Notes: a model not told the origin generated them from the sequence alone. A DNA stretch of 63,274 nucleotides from an uncultured Lachnospiraceae bacterium (GCA_947382355.1 CANCYR010000016.1:1-63274), one strand, 5' to 3'; positions 17,951 to 26,970 are shown, counted from the first letter of the stretch. Numbers and translations are program-made.

Positions 17951-18814
17951 CTACTTTAAACTTAAGATAATAATGGTGGAATTATCCTTGCTTCGTACTT
18001 TTTTATCTTCAATTGCCTGCATGATTTCATCTGCCAGATCCTGTGCATTTTTCTTTTTGCCGAGAATGCTCTCCAACTCAATCTGGCTTAAAGTCTCTAC
18101 CCCATCTGAATAAATCAGGACCTTGTCTTTTTTCTTCAGGAAAATAGGTCTGTCGGATTCATCCGCCTTTTTAAAGCCGTCATAGCCTACATAATTCACA
18201 AGGCGCTTGTCCATGGGACTGCCAAGTGCCTCCTCCTTGCCGATGGCTCCGGCGCGGTACTGGTCCTCCAGCCAGTTCTTTACATTTTCCTTCCGGTTTA
18301 CTTCTATCAGCCTTCCGTTACGAAATACAGCAATATTGCTGTCCCCTACAGAAGTCCAGTACATTTTATCCTCAATCAACACCACTGCCACTACCGTGGT
18401 GCCGCCCTTTGCCTCTCCGAATTCATCCCGGATTCTTTCATTTGCCAGAACTGCTGTTTTTTGAAAGAAATAATTCAGATTGTCTGTCACATCCCGCTTT
18501 TCAAATTCATCCAGATAGCTTTCCACTGCAATCTGGCTGGCAAGGTTTCCGTTTATGTATCCTCCGATTCCGTCAGCCACGATTCCCATAACGCCGTAAT
18601 CCTGAATGGACGTGGCAAAAGAATCATCCTGCTTTTCCCTTGTACCGATTATCTGGGCGTTTCCGATATCCACATACAGCCCTTCCGCCAGCCGGTATCC
18701 TCTGTTCTGGTTGCGCATCTTTATATACATGCCTATTGCTGCAAAAAGAATAATTGCTGTCAGACAGATAATCACTGTAGCAATAATCCGTATATCCGTA
18801 AAAATCACTGCCAT
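17951..18814 (-). CDS. Membrane-anchored PP2C Ser/Thr phosphatase, 287 aa
   Basis: A single N-terminal membrane helix (about 8-30) precedes a complete PP2C domain: REKQDD at about 59-64, VADGIGG at 79-85, GGTT, SVGDSN, YSDGVE and a final KDNSTIII. All metal-binding aspartates are present. It should dephosphorylate targets of the two Ser/Thr kinases in this cluster, by analogy with PppA of type VI systems that follow a threonine phosphorylation pathway. The ATG overlaps the TAA of the FHA gene (TAATG), so kinase-readout and phosphatase are translated together. Confidence 0.88.
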   Translation of the reverse strand: MAVIFTDIRIIATVIICLTAIILFAAIGMYIKMRNQNRGYRLAEGLYVDIGNAQIIGTREKQDDSFATSIQDYGVMGIVADGIGGYINGNLASQIAVESYLDEFEKRDVTDNLNYFFQKTAVLANERIRDEFGEAKGGTTVVAVVLIEDKMYWTSVGDSNIAVFRNGRLIEVNRKENVKNWLEDQYRAGAIGKEEALGSPMDKRLVNYVGYDGFKKADESDRPIFLKKKDKVLIYSDGVETLSQIELESILGKKKNAQDLADEIMQAIEDKKVRSKDNSTIIILSLK

Positions 18815-19359
18815 TACATATCTCCCATCTCGTTTGCTTCCTCATTCCCCTCGTTCCACTCAAAATGCTCGCCGCAAAGAGGAATAAAGATAAATTTACA
18901 CTGTCCGATTTCAATTACGGAAAAGGCGCTTAACTCCACCGGCGTATAAACAGCCTCCCCGTTATGATAAGCAAGCCCGCTGGAATCCCCCGGAAGAAGA
19001 TAAGTGGAACGGTTCTTGCTGTCATAAATAATAGCCGCATGGTTGATTCTGGATATGGTATTGTCTCCCAGAATCTGGATATGCATATTATCCGCCCTTC
19101 CGATAAAATTCTTTCCGGCACGAACCTTGTAGTCCTTTCCGTACTGTGCCCCTTCAATACACACAAGCCAGCCGGTAACCGGATCCACATTTTCCTGCGC
19201 TCCCGATATGGACATGGTCTTATCCGGGTCGTCAATCATCAGCCGCTTGTTGTTGGAATACATATTGTTTCTTTCCTGATTGGTATTGCAGTAGGGACAG
19301 GTATCCCCGTATTTTCTTGCGCTATACATATGACCGTTTTTACAGCGATTTAAGCCCAT
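18814..19359 (-). CDS. Zinc-ribbon plus FHA domain protein, 181 aa
   Basis: The N-terminus has two CxxC-like knuckles (RCKNGHMYS, DTCPYCN) forming a probable zinc ribbon. The C-terminal half is a canonical FHA domain: FIGRADN, TISRINHAAI, then a Ser/Gly loop (PGDSSGLAYHNGEA). FHA domains bind phosphothreonine. No membrane segment is visible. It is coupled by a one-base overlap to the membrane phosphatase. It is probably a soluble adaptor recruiting phosphorylated partners to the contractile apparatus, comparable to Fha1 of type VI systems (inference). Confidence 0.85.
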   Translation of the reverse strand: MGLNRCKNGHMYSARKYGDTCPYCNTNQERNNMYSNNKRLMIDDPDKTMSISGAQENVDPVTGWLVCIEGAQYGKDYKVRAGKNFIGRADNMHIQILGDNTISRINHAAIIYDSKNRSTYLLPGDSSGLAYHNGEAVYTPVELSAFSVIEIGQCKFIFIPLCGEHFEWNEGNEEANEMGDM

Positions 19360-19399
19360 AATTCATAATCTCCTTTTGTTCTGATATTTATTATCTATG

Positions 19400-20125
19400 C
19401 TATTTAAGCTGCAGCATGGTGTTGGCTATGTAGATGATATCCCCTGCCTCTACCTCCACTGCTCCCACTAATTTCACATCCAAAATTGAATTTTGATAGA
19501 GCTTTTTTACTCTTGTCCCGTTTTTTGAATCTATGTCATCAACATACCAGCCTCCGTCTGTATAATTTAAAACGGCATGCTGCTTGGAAATCAACTGGGC
19601 AAAGGCGGAGCATTCCAAATCAATATCCACCTTTTCATTATCCGTACTCTTTCCGATAATGATTGCCGTCTTTCCTTCCAGATTCCACTCTAAAAGGACG
19701 TCCCCCTCTTCATTGATTAAAACAAGCTTTTTTACATTTTTATTGTTCAGCGCCTGCTGCTCTTTCCGTTCCACGCTGATTGGCTTTCTGTCCAAAGGAT
19801 TGCCTGCTGCCGTATTGGTGTTTCTGCTGATTCTGGCATTTGTCTTCATTCCGCTTGAAATTTGTCCTCCCGAAGGATTTGCTGCTGGTCTCTGGGGCCT
19901 TGGACTGCTTTTGCTCTCATCGATGATATTTCCCTTATTATCCACATTCAATGCAAAAATAAGGAACATGATAACCATGATTACCCCGATTATTCCCATT
20001 GCCACCACTTTATCTTCCGTGTTCTGATCCGAAAGGCATATGTACGTCATGCTTGCCCCTCCGGCGCTCCATACCAGATATTCTACAATTTTCAGTATTA
20101 TTTGTTTGATTCGTGTACTGTTCAC
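19400..20125 (-). CDS. Two-TM FHA domain protein, 241 aa
   Basis: Two short membrane helices (about 14-30 and 37-58) are followed by a disordered linker rich in Asn, Ser, Arg and Pro, then an FHA domain at about 140-240 with IIIGKSTDN, LISKQHAVL and DIDSKNGTRV, all key phosphothreonine-binding positions intact. The FHA therefore sits on the inner face of the membrane. It lies just downstream of the tube genes, separated by a strong RNA hairpin. It may dock phosphorylated apparatus proteins at the membrane. Confidence 0.85.
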   Translation of the reverse strand: MNSTRIKQIILKIVEYLVWSAGGASMTYICLSDQNTEDKVVAMGIIGVIMVIMFLIFALNVDNKGNIIDESKSSPRPQRPAANPSGGQISSGMKTNARISRNTNTAAGNPLDRKPISVERKEQQALNNKNVKKLVLINEEGDVLLEWNLEGKTAIIIGKSTDNEKVDIDLECSAFAQLISKQHAVLNYTDGGWYVDDIDSKNGTRVKKLYQNSILDVKLVGAVEVEAGDIIYIANTMLQLK

Positions 20126-20156
20126 TTTATTTACCCTCTATCGCCATTTTTTTCAT

Positions 20157-20187
20157 ACGGTGCATAGGGAAGCTCCCCATGCACCGT
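20157..20187 (-). promoter_or_regulatory. Intercistronic hairpin after the tube genes
   Basis: The arms ACGGTGCAT and ATGCACCGT pair perfectly, with further pairing inside (AGGGA/TCCCC-like). No T-run follows on the minus strand, so it is not an ordinary terminator. A related smaller palindrome (GTGCATtATGCAC) lies at the stop codon of the tube gene near 20220-20234. It may stop 3' exonucleases and raise tube mRNA level. Confidence 0.5.
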
Positions 20188-20225
20188 AAGTTAAAAACCC
20201 TGCGGAAATAATCAGGCACCGTGCA

Positions 20226-20642
20226 TTATGCACCGTATCCGCCGGTAATTGCGGTCGTCTTGATTTTATCCTTCTTTTGTTTTACAATTAATTCGAATGT
20301 ACCAACGCCTTCCGTATCGTCGTATAACTCCTTATAATCAACGACAAATGCGTTTGGCAGTGTATATTCTCTTACAACCTGGCCTGCTGCCGTAACCTGT
20401 ACCATTACATTGCGGTAGCAGTCCGCTTTTTCAGCCGGAATCATAGACCATAAAGCCAAATCCACCGTTCCTTCGGTGCCGTCATCCAGCATGGTGAGAA
20501 TCTTGCCCGTTACCTTTAAGGTCACGCCGATATCTGTTGTCTTTGCGTTAGAATCCTTTGGTGTATCAACAGAAAAATCCACTGTTTTGACAGTTTCAAC
20601 TCCCAAATCAATTCCACCATCAACTTTTAAAATGAATCCCAT
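20226..20642 (-). CDS. Hcp-like tube protein paralogue 2, 138 aa
   Basis: A compact, beta-rich protein clearly related to its neighbour: both share the order SVDTPKDSNAKTTDIG, TGKI, W-x-(M/L)-(I/V)-PAE, VVRxY/I, and EGVGTFELIVKQKKD near the end. Length and beta pattern suit the ring-forming tube subunits (Hcp, phage tail tube, eCIS tube). A very strong AGGAGGAGG ribosome-binding site suggests high expression, as expected for a major tube protein. It follows tube protein 1 after 19 bases. I infer tube function from fold pattern and from position downstream of the sheath-like gene; database entries for such proteins may carry unhelpful names. Confidence 0.65.
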   Translation of the reverse strand: MGFILKVDGGIDLGVETVKTVDFSVDTPKDSNAKTTDIGVTLKVTGKILTMLDDGTEGTVDLALWSMIPAEKADCYRNVMVQVTAAGQVVREYTLPNAFVVDYKELYDDTEGVGTFELIVKQKKDKIKTTAITGGYGA

Positions 20643-20661
20643 TCTTCTTTCCTCCTCCTAC

Positions 20662-21084
20662 TTAATATGCGAAACCGCCCTGATACTGAACCGTTCCATT
20701 CATGTCTTTCTTCTGTCTTACTAACAGCTCGAATGTTCCTACACCACTTTCATCGCCAAAGAATTCCTTATAGGAAATCACATAAGCGGTATCCATGATG
20801 ATCTGTCTTACAACCTTGCCGCCGGAAATTACCTCAATCGTAACTTTTCCATAGCAGGTTGCATCTTCTGCAGGCACTAATGCCCATGTGGGTAATTTCA
20901 CAGTCTCGTCTGCTACTCCCATAACATTTGCACGAATCTTACCGGTAATCAGAGCGCTCATTCCCAAATCCGTGGAACGCGCATTGCTGTCATTTGGCGT
21001 ATCTGTGTCAAATGTTACTGCTTCAACTGTTTCAAGACCCAATTGAATTGTTTCCTTTGCTTCGATTTTTACCTTGAATCCCAT
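20662..21084 (-). CDS. Hcp-like tube protein paralogue 1, 140 aa
   Basis: Beta-rich protein paralogous to the next gene (roughly 40-45% identical by eye): TFDTDTPNDSNARSTDLG, ITGKI, WALVPAED, SGVGTFELLVRQKKD. A strong AAGGAGG ribosome-binding site precedes it. Two tube-type genes side by side behind a sheath gene recall extracellular contractile systems, where one forms the tube and another the initiator ring near the spike. Which is which cannot be told here. It is translated from a message bracketed by two hairpins (21115-21139 and 20157-20187). Confidence 0.65.
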   Translation of the reverse strand: MGFKVKIEAKETIQLGLETVEAVTFDTDTPNDSNARSTDLGMSALITGKIRANVMGVADETVKLPTWALVPAEDATCYGKVTIEVISGGKVVRQIIMDTAYVISYKEFFGDESGVGTFELLVRQKKDMNGTVQYQGGFAY

Positions 21085-21114
21085 TTTTCTCCTCCTTATT
21101 CTTGATTCAATTTA

Positions 21115-21139
21115 TTATTAAGGAATCTTCCCCTAATAA
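21115..21139 (-). promoter_or_regulatory. Intercistronic hairpin between sheath and tube genes
   Basis: The minus strand carries TTATTAGGGGAAGATTCCT followed by TAATAA, an imperfect palindrome with a short loop. It has no T-run behind it. Together with 20157-20187 it brackets the two tube genes and may define a stable mRNA segment. Confidence 0.4.
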
Positions 21140-21147
21140 CCTTATAA

Positions 21148-23325
21148 TCAGTTTGCAGCCCCTGATGTGCCTTTTGTAACCGTAACCTTAAGATTCTTAA
21201 CATTTCCGTTGAATCCAAGCTTGATGTTGCAGTCATTTGTCCTTTCATCAATAATGCTGTCGATTTCGTCCCCTTCCTGAGTGATGGCATTGATAAAGTC
21301 CTTATCCGCCTGCCAGAGGGACTTCTGGCTCTGTGGATGATTGCTGAAGAACCTTGTAACGTTTTCCTGCTTAAAGTCATTTGTCATAAACCGCAGGATT
21401 CTTTCAATATATGTGCTTACCATGGTCTTATAAAGAGAATCATAATTCTCGTCCACAATTGCCATGGTCCTTGCTTTATAAACGGTGATGTTCTTTACTT
21501 CCCTTCCCTGTACCTGACTGTTTTCGGAAGCAAAAACAAATCCAAAGCCCTTTTGATTGATAATATTTTTAATGGTATTGGTAAATCCGGTAATTTCCTT
21601 TGCCATAGTGGTAATGGTCCGAAGGGAATGGTCGGAAGCTTCAATATCGTAACGGATTCCCGGATACTTGGGCGTTACATTGGAGTAAAACTCTCTCAGA
21701 TAATCCGGACACTGGTACGCTGCCACAATACCTGCCGCCACATATGCGGCGCCCACATACACTCCTTCTATCCACAGCTTGAGAATATCTTCCCTTTCCT
21801 TGGAAAGAACCACGCCGCCTTCCTCTGTTACCATCATGCGGTTGTCAATGATGACTTCCGATTTTTCCTTTGGAACAACCGTAAAGTTTGGAAGTGCGCA
21901 GGAGACAAATTCGCTGTAATCCTTTTTGGTAAGCACCATGGACTTATCAATAAACCGCTCCACTCCAGAAGTTGCCACATAGTTAAAGGTGGTGTCTTCC
22001 CCTGTCTGGAAGCTGTAGAAAATCTGAATCCTATAGTCCTTGGTAGTATCCAACAGAGTGGTCAGGGACTCCATTGTATTTCCCTGCGCCTTATCCGCCT
22101 TTACATTTCCTTTAAAACGCTGGCGCTTTACCTGCCTTCCATTTGCTGTATCCATCTCGATATCCGGCACGATTCCAAGCCATACCGTATTGTCATAATT
22201 ATTTTTGGCGTTGACTGTATTTAAATAGGTTTTTAATCTGCCGATATTCATGGTGCTCACTAACATATCCAGCTTTACATTTGTTACAAGCAGGGTAGGG
22301 GTCATGCCTCTCTGCTTTGTCTGATACTGGTCAAAGAACATTTTTACGCCAATGAGCTTTTCCACTAACGGCTTCACTGTCTTTACAAAATCATCCTTTG
22401 CCTTTTTATAAAACTCCAGATATGTATTATAGTTACTTACCTCTAACTCCGTATCCACATCATCATCCACAACGGCTGTTAACGGACAGAAAGTACGCAC
22501 AACCAGACTTCTCACATAATCTGAAGGCTCTTCGTTGATGGCATCGTAATCATCCTCAAAGGCAGCTATTAAACCGGTATTTGTATCTGTAGTGGTTAAT
22601 GCCAGCAGCTCCTTTTTATCCTTTTTCGGAGCCTCTAAAACCTTCAGCTCGCCGTTTTCTCCCATGGACAGCATACCCAGCTTCAGCTTCTCCTCCTGCT
22701 TCTGTCCTGCGGACTGGGTAAGGAGCAGTCTCGTTTTAATATCCTCAATAGCAAGAGGCAGCATTGCCATAACGTTATTGTAGTTCTGGCTTGCCTCTTC
22801 AAACTTGTAATTCAACTTATCGCCGATATCCAGCTTCTTCGGGTCCCCGTCCTCTAACTTGTCGTATTTTTCATATAAATAATGGATTTCCTTACGAACC
22901 TGCTTGATATCCCGCATAACCTTTTTGGGAGAAATCATGTCCAGAATCTTGTCAAACTTAAAGTCAACATTGATTAACCCCTGCGCCCTTTTTGTATCAA
23001 TCAGTGTAAAGAGCATGTTCAGAAAATCATTCTGCTTATTCAAGGGAATTTCTGAAATAAATTCCTCCGGTATGGAAGTGGGCTTTTCAAGAGTGTATAA
23101 AACGCTCTGGGTATTGGCATTAAAAAACGAATATACCACCGGCGAGAACTTATCCAGAAATTCATCAAAGTTCTTTACAAGCAGGTGCTCATGAATTTCC
23201 TGCACCGTTGCGTCGTCCAGACTGTCTAAATCCTTTGCATCTCCCATAATTGATAAAAGATTCTGCTTTTCCGGATTAATCTCCTCAAAAAGCATTGTTC
23301 GATTGGTTTGTGTAATAATTTCCAT
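21148..23325 (-). CDS. TssC/phage-type contractile sheath-like protein, 725 aa
   Basis: A large soluble protein. The N-terminal ~200 residues are helical (MLFEEINPEKQNLLSIM, then DKFSPVVYSFFN). The central and C-terminal parts follow the TssC order: PTLLVTNVKLDMLV, a helical LKLWIEGVYVGAAYVAAG segment, then a helix-rich stretch EITGFTNTIKNIINQ, a GFGFVFASEN strand, an R-containing arm (VYKARTMAIV), helix YIERILRFM and a final strand pair (CNIKLGFNGNVKNLKV). It precedes two tube-like genes, as sheath genes do. It is longer than TssC (about 500) because of the N-terminal region and an insertion. It should polymerise round the tube and contract. I recognise the sheath character by pattern; profile search is needed. 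Confidence 0.6.
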   Translation of the reverse strand: MEIITQTNRTMLFEEINPEKQNLLSIMGDAKDLDSLDDATVQEIHEHLLVKNFDEFLDKFSPVVYSFFNANTQSVLYTLEKPTSIPEEFISEIPLNKQNDFLNMLFTLIDTKRAQGLINVDFKFDKILDMISPKKVMRDIKQVRKEIHYLYEKYDKLEDGDPKKLDIGDKLNYKFEEASQNYNNVMAMLPLAIEDIKTRLLLTQSAGQKQEEKLKLGMLSMGENGELKVLEAPKKDKKELLALTTTDTNTGLIAAFEDDYDAINEEPSDYVRSLVVRTFCPLTAVVDDDVDTELEVSNYNTYLEFYKKAKDDFVKTVKPLVEKLIGVKMFFDQYQTKQRGMTPTLLVTNVKLDMLVSTMNIGRLKTYLNTVNAKNNYDNTVWLGIVPDIEMDTANGRQVKRQRFKGNVKADKAQGNTMESLTTLLDTTKDYRIQIFYSFQTGEDTTFNYVATSGVERFIDKSMVLTKKDYSEFVSCALPNFTVVPKEKSEVIIDNRMMVTEEGGVVLSKEREDILKLWIEGVYVGAAYVAAGIVAAYQCPDYLREFYSNVTPKYPGIRYDIEASDHSLRTITTMAKEITGFTNTIKNIINQKGFGFVFASENSQVQGREVKNITVYKARTMAIVDENYDSLYKTMVSTYIERILRFMTNDFKQENVTRFFSNHPQSQKSLWQADKDFINAITQEGDEIDSIIDERTNDCNIKLGFNGNVKNLKVTVTKGTSGAAN

Positions 23326-23357
23326 TCTTTCCTTCCTTTCTTTTGCATTTTATTCTT

Positions 23358-24245
23358 TTATATAGTTAAAACCCATTGCAAAATAATTAAATTATGCAAT
23401 CGTTTCTTCCTTTTTAACCGTATACATTTCATGACAAAGTGCTGTAAATAGCCCGATATGGAAATAAATTCGGATATAGGCGGGACATCTCTGTCATTTT
23501 CTATTTCATTTGCAGCCGACAACATATAGCCTGTCAGCAAATAATATAGCAGCGCCCCTATGCTGTAAATATCCGTTCCGTAATCGGACTTCTGATTCTG
23601 ATACAGCTCCGGTGCGGAAAATCCTCTGCTGACAAATACCACATCCGCGTTTTCTTCTTTTCTGTAGCAGGCGGAACCAAAATCAATCAGCACCACCTTC
23701 CCTTCCTCCGTGAGTATAATGTTGGAAGGCTTTATATCCCTGTGTATAATTCCTCTTTTATGTATCTGCCTTGTAATCTTTACAAGACTTAGCATAATGT
23801 TCCGTATGGAAAAATCATCCCCCTCCAGAATGTATTCTTCCAGACTCTTTCCTTCCACCAGCTCCGTTACCAGGTAAATAGTTTCATTTTCTTGAAAATA
23901 ATCAATATATTGCAGGGTGCAGCCCACGTAAGGCTTGTCCAGATTACTCATTTTCTGCACAATCAGGCATTCCTTTGCAAACGCTTTTTTTGCCTGTTGA
24001 AAGCTTTTTTCATAAGTTTTTCCTTTGCAGATAACGGTCAGGTTATCCATATCCCTGTTTGCCAGATAGTAGGGGCAATACTCCTTTACTACCACCGTCT
24101 TATTCTGTAAGGTATCCGTGCTTAAATATACAATGCCCGTATGACCCCAATAGTATATGGAATCTATCCGGTATCGGTTATGCAGTAATGTATTTGATGC
24201 AAGCGCAATGTCGCTTACATTCATATCACTCACATTCAGCTCCAT
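23358..24245 (-). CDS. Ser/Thr protein kinase, soluble, 295 aa
   Basis: Eukaryotic-type kinase domain over almost the whole length: modified glycine loop YWGHTGIVYL at 32-41, lysine in VVVKE at 54, IIHRDIKPSN at 166-175, LIDFGSA at 186-192, APE at 211-213. Catalytic residues are present; the Gly loop is atypical (only two Gly). The C-terminal lobe is short and ends in an irregular basic tail, so it may be trimmed. Its start overlaps the VWA gene stop by one base. It is the immediate upstream gene of the sheath and a likely trigger kinase, comparable to PpkA (inference). Confidence 0.85.
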   Translation of the reverse strand: MELNVSDMNVSDIALASNTLLHNRYRIDSIYYWGHTGIVYLSTDTLQNKTVVVKEYCPYYLANRDMDNLTVICKGKTYEKSFQQAKKAFAKECLIVQKMSNLDKPYVGCTLQYIDYFQENETIYLVTELVEGKSLEEYILEGDDFSIRNIMLSLVKITRQIHKRGIIHRDIKPSNIILTEEGKVVLIDFGSACYRKEENADVVFVSRGFSAPELYQNQKSDYGTDIYSIGALLYYLLTGYMLSAANEIENDRDVPPISEFISISGYLQHFVMKCIRLKRKKRLHNLIILQWVLTI

Positions 24246-26026
24246 TATGCTATCCCCTTTGCTTCATATCGTAATTCATATTCTGAAGCATTCTCGGCAA
24301 ATGAAATATATATGGTGGTGCCGGATTCTATTTCTATTTCCTTATTTTTCGGAAGCAGCTCATCTTCCACAAAAACACCGCCCTGACTGGAATGCCGCAG
24401 GTAGATGGAATGCCTGGTTGCAGGCGAAAAGAAGATTTTTTCTATGTCCGGCAAATCCTCATAAATCTGTTCTCCAAGCATTAACTCCTTTAAAGTTATC
24501 CCTTCGCTGGAATAATCCCGCAAATCAAATACAAGCCTTGGAATATCATTTTTACTTTTTAAATCGATAAAGGTGGCATGAAGATATCCGTAAAAGGGCT
24601 GCTTCTTCTCCTCTTCCTTTGGAAAAAGGAAACGGTATAATCCCAGACAGGCAATGCCTGTCAGCACAAGAATAACTGCAATTATAATTCCCACAATCAG
24701 GGTATAATGCTCCTTCCATCCGGGAATACAGTTAAATACAATATCCGTCTGTGCCTTCTGGTTGGAGGCATCTGTTGCAGTGACAACAATCGTGACCTGC
24801 TCATCCTTTACCGGTTCCACCTCTAACATGGTTCCGTTCAGCTCCGCACACATCTGCACACCCTTTTGCATATCAATTTCATATTTGACAATATCCCCGT
24901 CCCGATCAGAAAATAAAGCGCTTACATCCAGTACCTTTTTGCCTTTGGAAATATATAAGTCTTCCTCTATGCTTTTTTCTGCAACAGGGGCATAGGATTG
25001 TTTTTCCGGTTCCCCCGGGGGCTCCTGTATTTCCTCCTGCTTTGCCCCCACATCCGCAAGGCACCATAACAAAATCCCGTCCGCTTCACCAGAGTACATG
25101 GCATACAGCGTTTCCTTAACCGGATTTTCAATTTTGGCAATGGCATAATGTCTGTTTTTCAACAGCTCCATCTGATTGTCCGTATATACCATCTCAAAAT
25201 CCTTATAAACTTCTGTGGAAACCGTTACAATAAGCGCCTGGTCCGTTTCTATCTGATTCATATCAAGCTCCAGCTTTTGAAGCCGGCTGTTTGTATTGGA
25301 TGTATTGATAAGAAGCTCATCCATTCCCTTATAGGAAAACCATGTCTGGGTAACCGCCTTCATAAACTGCAGGGGATTTGCCACAACGCTGGAGCTTCCT
25401 CCCGTTTTTGTGGATATGACAGTCATCTGGTTGGTATCCTGGGAATACTGATTCACAAAAGAAATTGTATTGATATTGATGCCCTTTTGCAGCGCAAGCT
25501 CACCGCTGTCATTCCAGTCATTTTCGGACTCCTGTTCGGTTCTTTCCGTCTGGCTGTTTGCTAAGTCCGTCTTTCCGTCTGAAATAAAGAGCACATAAGA
25601 CTTTTTAGAATCATTTGTATTTTCAGCTAAAATATTAACTGCTGTCTTCATTCCAAGACCGTTATCCGTTTCACCGCTGAACACGATTTGATTTAAATCA
25701 TTTTTCAGCCTGTCCTTATTTTCCTTTTTATCCATGGACAAAAGAGGGCTTTCATACACAATGAAATCATTGTATGCCACCACTGCTATTTCATCCTGTA
25801 CGTCGCTTAAATCTATCATCATCTGTATCATCTCAATGGAAAGGCGGTCTTCATCCGTAGTGACCATGGAACCGCTTACATCCAGCGCAACTACGATTCT
25901 GCAGCCCTCCCCGCTATTCATCCCATGACAGCTCAATGTATTTCCCAAAAAGCCCGTAACCAGAATAAAGCACAGCAACATTGTTTTTCTTATGTTCTTA
26001 TAAACCCTTTTACTCAACAAGTTCAT
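24245..26026 (-). CDS. VWA domain membrane protein with FHA-like tail, 593 aa
   Basis: The open frame extends to 26065, but ATG at 26026 follows the DnaJ stop with a GTGAGGTAG site, so I use it. A signal/anchor helix lies at about 13-32. A von Willebrand A domain follows with an intact MIDAS (DVSGSM at 49-54, GETD, ISDGKTD). Then comes an Ig-like segment (KKVLDVSALFSDRDGDIV), a membrane helix at about 440-463, and a ~125-residue cytoplasmic domain that resembles a degenerate FHA fold. The extracellular VWA could bind a ligand or matrix and transmit state to the inner side. It lies between the J-protein and the soluble kinase. Confidence 0.82.
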   Translation of the reverse strand: MNLLSKRVYKNIRKTMLLCFILVTGFLGNTLSCHGMNSGEGCRIVVALDVSGSMVTTDEDRLSIEMIQMMIDLSDVQDEIAVVAYNDFIVYESPLLSMDKKENKDRLKNDLNQIVFSGETDNGLGMKTAVNILAENTNDSKKSYVLFISDGKTDLANSQTERTEQESENDWNDSGELALQKGININTISFVNQYSQDTNQMTVISTKTGGSSSVVANPLQFMKAVTQTWFSYKGMDELLINTSNTNSRLQKLELDMNQIETDQALIVTVSTEVYKDFEMVYTDNQMELLKNRHYAIAKIENPVKETLYAMYSGEADGILLWCLADVGAKQEEIQEPPGEPEKQSYAPVAEKSIEEDLYISKGKKVLDVSALFSDRDGDIVKYEIDMQKGVQMCAELNGTMLEVEPVKDEQVTIVVTATDASNQKAQTDIVFNCIPGWKEHYTLIVGIIIAVILVLTGIACLGLYRFLFPKEEEKKQPFYGYLHATFIDLKSKNDIPRLVFDLRDYSSEGITLKELMLGEQIYEDLPDIEKIFFSPATRHSIYLRHSSQGGVFVEDELLPKNKEIEIESGTTIYISFAENASEYELRYEAKGIA

Positions 26027-26033
26027 TTCTACC

Positions 26034-26477
26034 TCACTTAGGATCGAAACCAAAGAAGTTTGCAAATTGCTTATTTACATTCATAAAGTCCGGTCCTGCT
26101 TTTGTATTTTTCTTTTTATCCGATTGCTCCTCACCGGAAAATTCTGTCTTTACGCCCCAGATATCATCAAAATTCATTTTAAAGTTCATATCAAAGGGAT
26201 TAGAAGCGGTTTTTGCCTTTTTGGCGCCAGCCCTGCTTTGCCCTTTGGCACTGCTCCCGGGACCCTGATGAAGAGAAGCGTCATAATCTCTTTTTTTCAC
26301 CTCATCTGACAGGATATTGTAGGCTTCATTAATTTCCTTAAACTTTATTTCCGCCTGTTCATTGCCTATATTCACATCCGGATGATATTTTTTTGCCAGC
26401 TTTCGGAATGCATTTTTGATTGCGGCGGCGTCTGCGTTTTCCGGCACGCCTAAAACCTGATACAATGTCTGCTTCAT
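26034..26477 (-). CDS. J-domain (DnaJ-like) co-chaperone, 147 aa
   Basis: J domain at residues about 4-68 with the HPD motif (KYHPDVN) that stimulates Hsp70. The linker is Gly/Ser/Lys rich; the tail contains DDIWGVKTEF and ends KQFANFFGFDPK. It lacks the zinc and C-terminal substrate domains of DnaJ, so it is a specialised recruiter of the cellular DnaK to this locus. Its place between the zinc-ribbon protein and the VWA gene suggests a role in assembly or disassembly of the apparatus, where it might substitute for a dedicated ClpV unfoldase (speculation). Confidence 0.85.
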   Translation of the reverse strand: MKQTLYQVLGVPENADAAAIKNAFRKLAKKYHPDVNIGNEQAEIKFKEINEAYNILSDEVKKRDYDASLHQGPGSSAKGQSRAGAKKAKTASNPFDMNFKMNFDDIWGVKTEFSGEEQSDKKKNTKAGPDFMNVNKQFANFFGFDPK

Positions 26478-26494
26478 AATGATTCCTTTCTTAT

Positions 26495-26947
26495 CTACCG
26501 TCTTTTTGCGTTACAATGAGGGCATTTGCTTTCCGCTAAAGAATAGGGCTTATAACAGTTCCTGCATAAAATAATTCCGGTTCTTTCCGTTTCCAGCTTT
26601 GGCATTGCCATTGTATGCTGAACTGTTTCTTTGTGATTTTCAATTTGATTTTCTTTTTGGCTTTCTCTTTCATTTACCTTTTGAAGCTCTTTTATTTCAT
26701 GCTTCATCTGCTCGGCTACTGCAGAGGAGACGGCTCCCTTTATTTGAGAGAGCAGCCCCTCCTTCATTTTGGGAAGTTCATTTTTTATACTGCCCTGCTG
26801 ATTGATTGAACCGCAAAGATTTGAAATACTCTCCAGCTTCCTTGTACATGCCTTATTCATTGCGGACAGCTTCACAAGCAACACAATTATGCAGATGAAA
26901 ATTATGATATTGATTGCTAATATACATAGATTAATAATATTTCCCAT
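26495..26947 (-). CDS. TM-coiled-coil-zinc-ribbon protein, 150 aa
   Basis: One N-terminal membrane helix (about 4-26), a central coiled coil with many Glu, Lys and Gln (HEIKELQKVNERESQKENQ), and a C-terminal zinc ribbon with CRNCYKP and CPHCNAKRR. The ribbon faces the cytoplasm if the helix is a signal anchor with N-out. The family is not recognised. Similar ribbons are in the 181-residue FHA protein, so a shared partner is possible. Confidence 0.7.
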   Translation of the reverse strand: MGNIINLCILAINIIIFICIIVLLVKLSAMNKACTRKLESISNLCGSINQQGSIKNELPKMKEGLLSQIKGAVSSAVAEQMKHEIKELQKVNERESQKENQIENHKETVQHTMAMPKLETERTGIILCRNCYKPYSLAESKCPHCNAKRR

Positions 26948-26970
26948 ATGTTTCCTTTCCTGCCCATGGC

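Noticed and set aside
21096-21380. 94-aa minus-strand ORF over the sheath 3' end
   Set aside because: Frame-shifted shadow of the 725-aa sheath gene.
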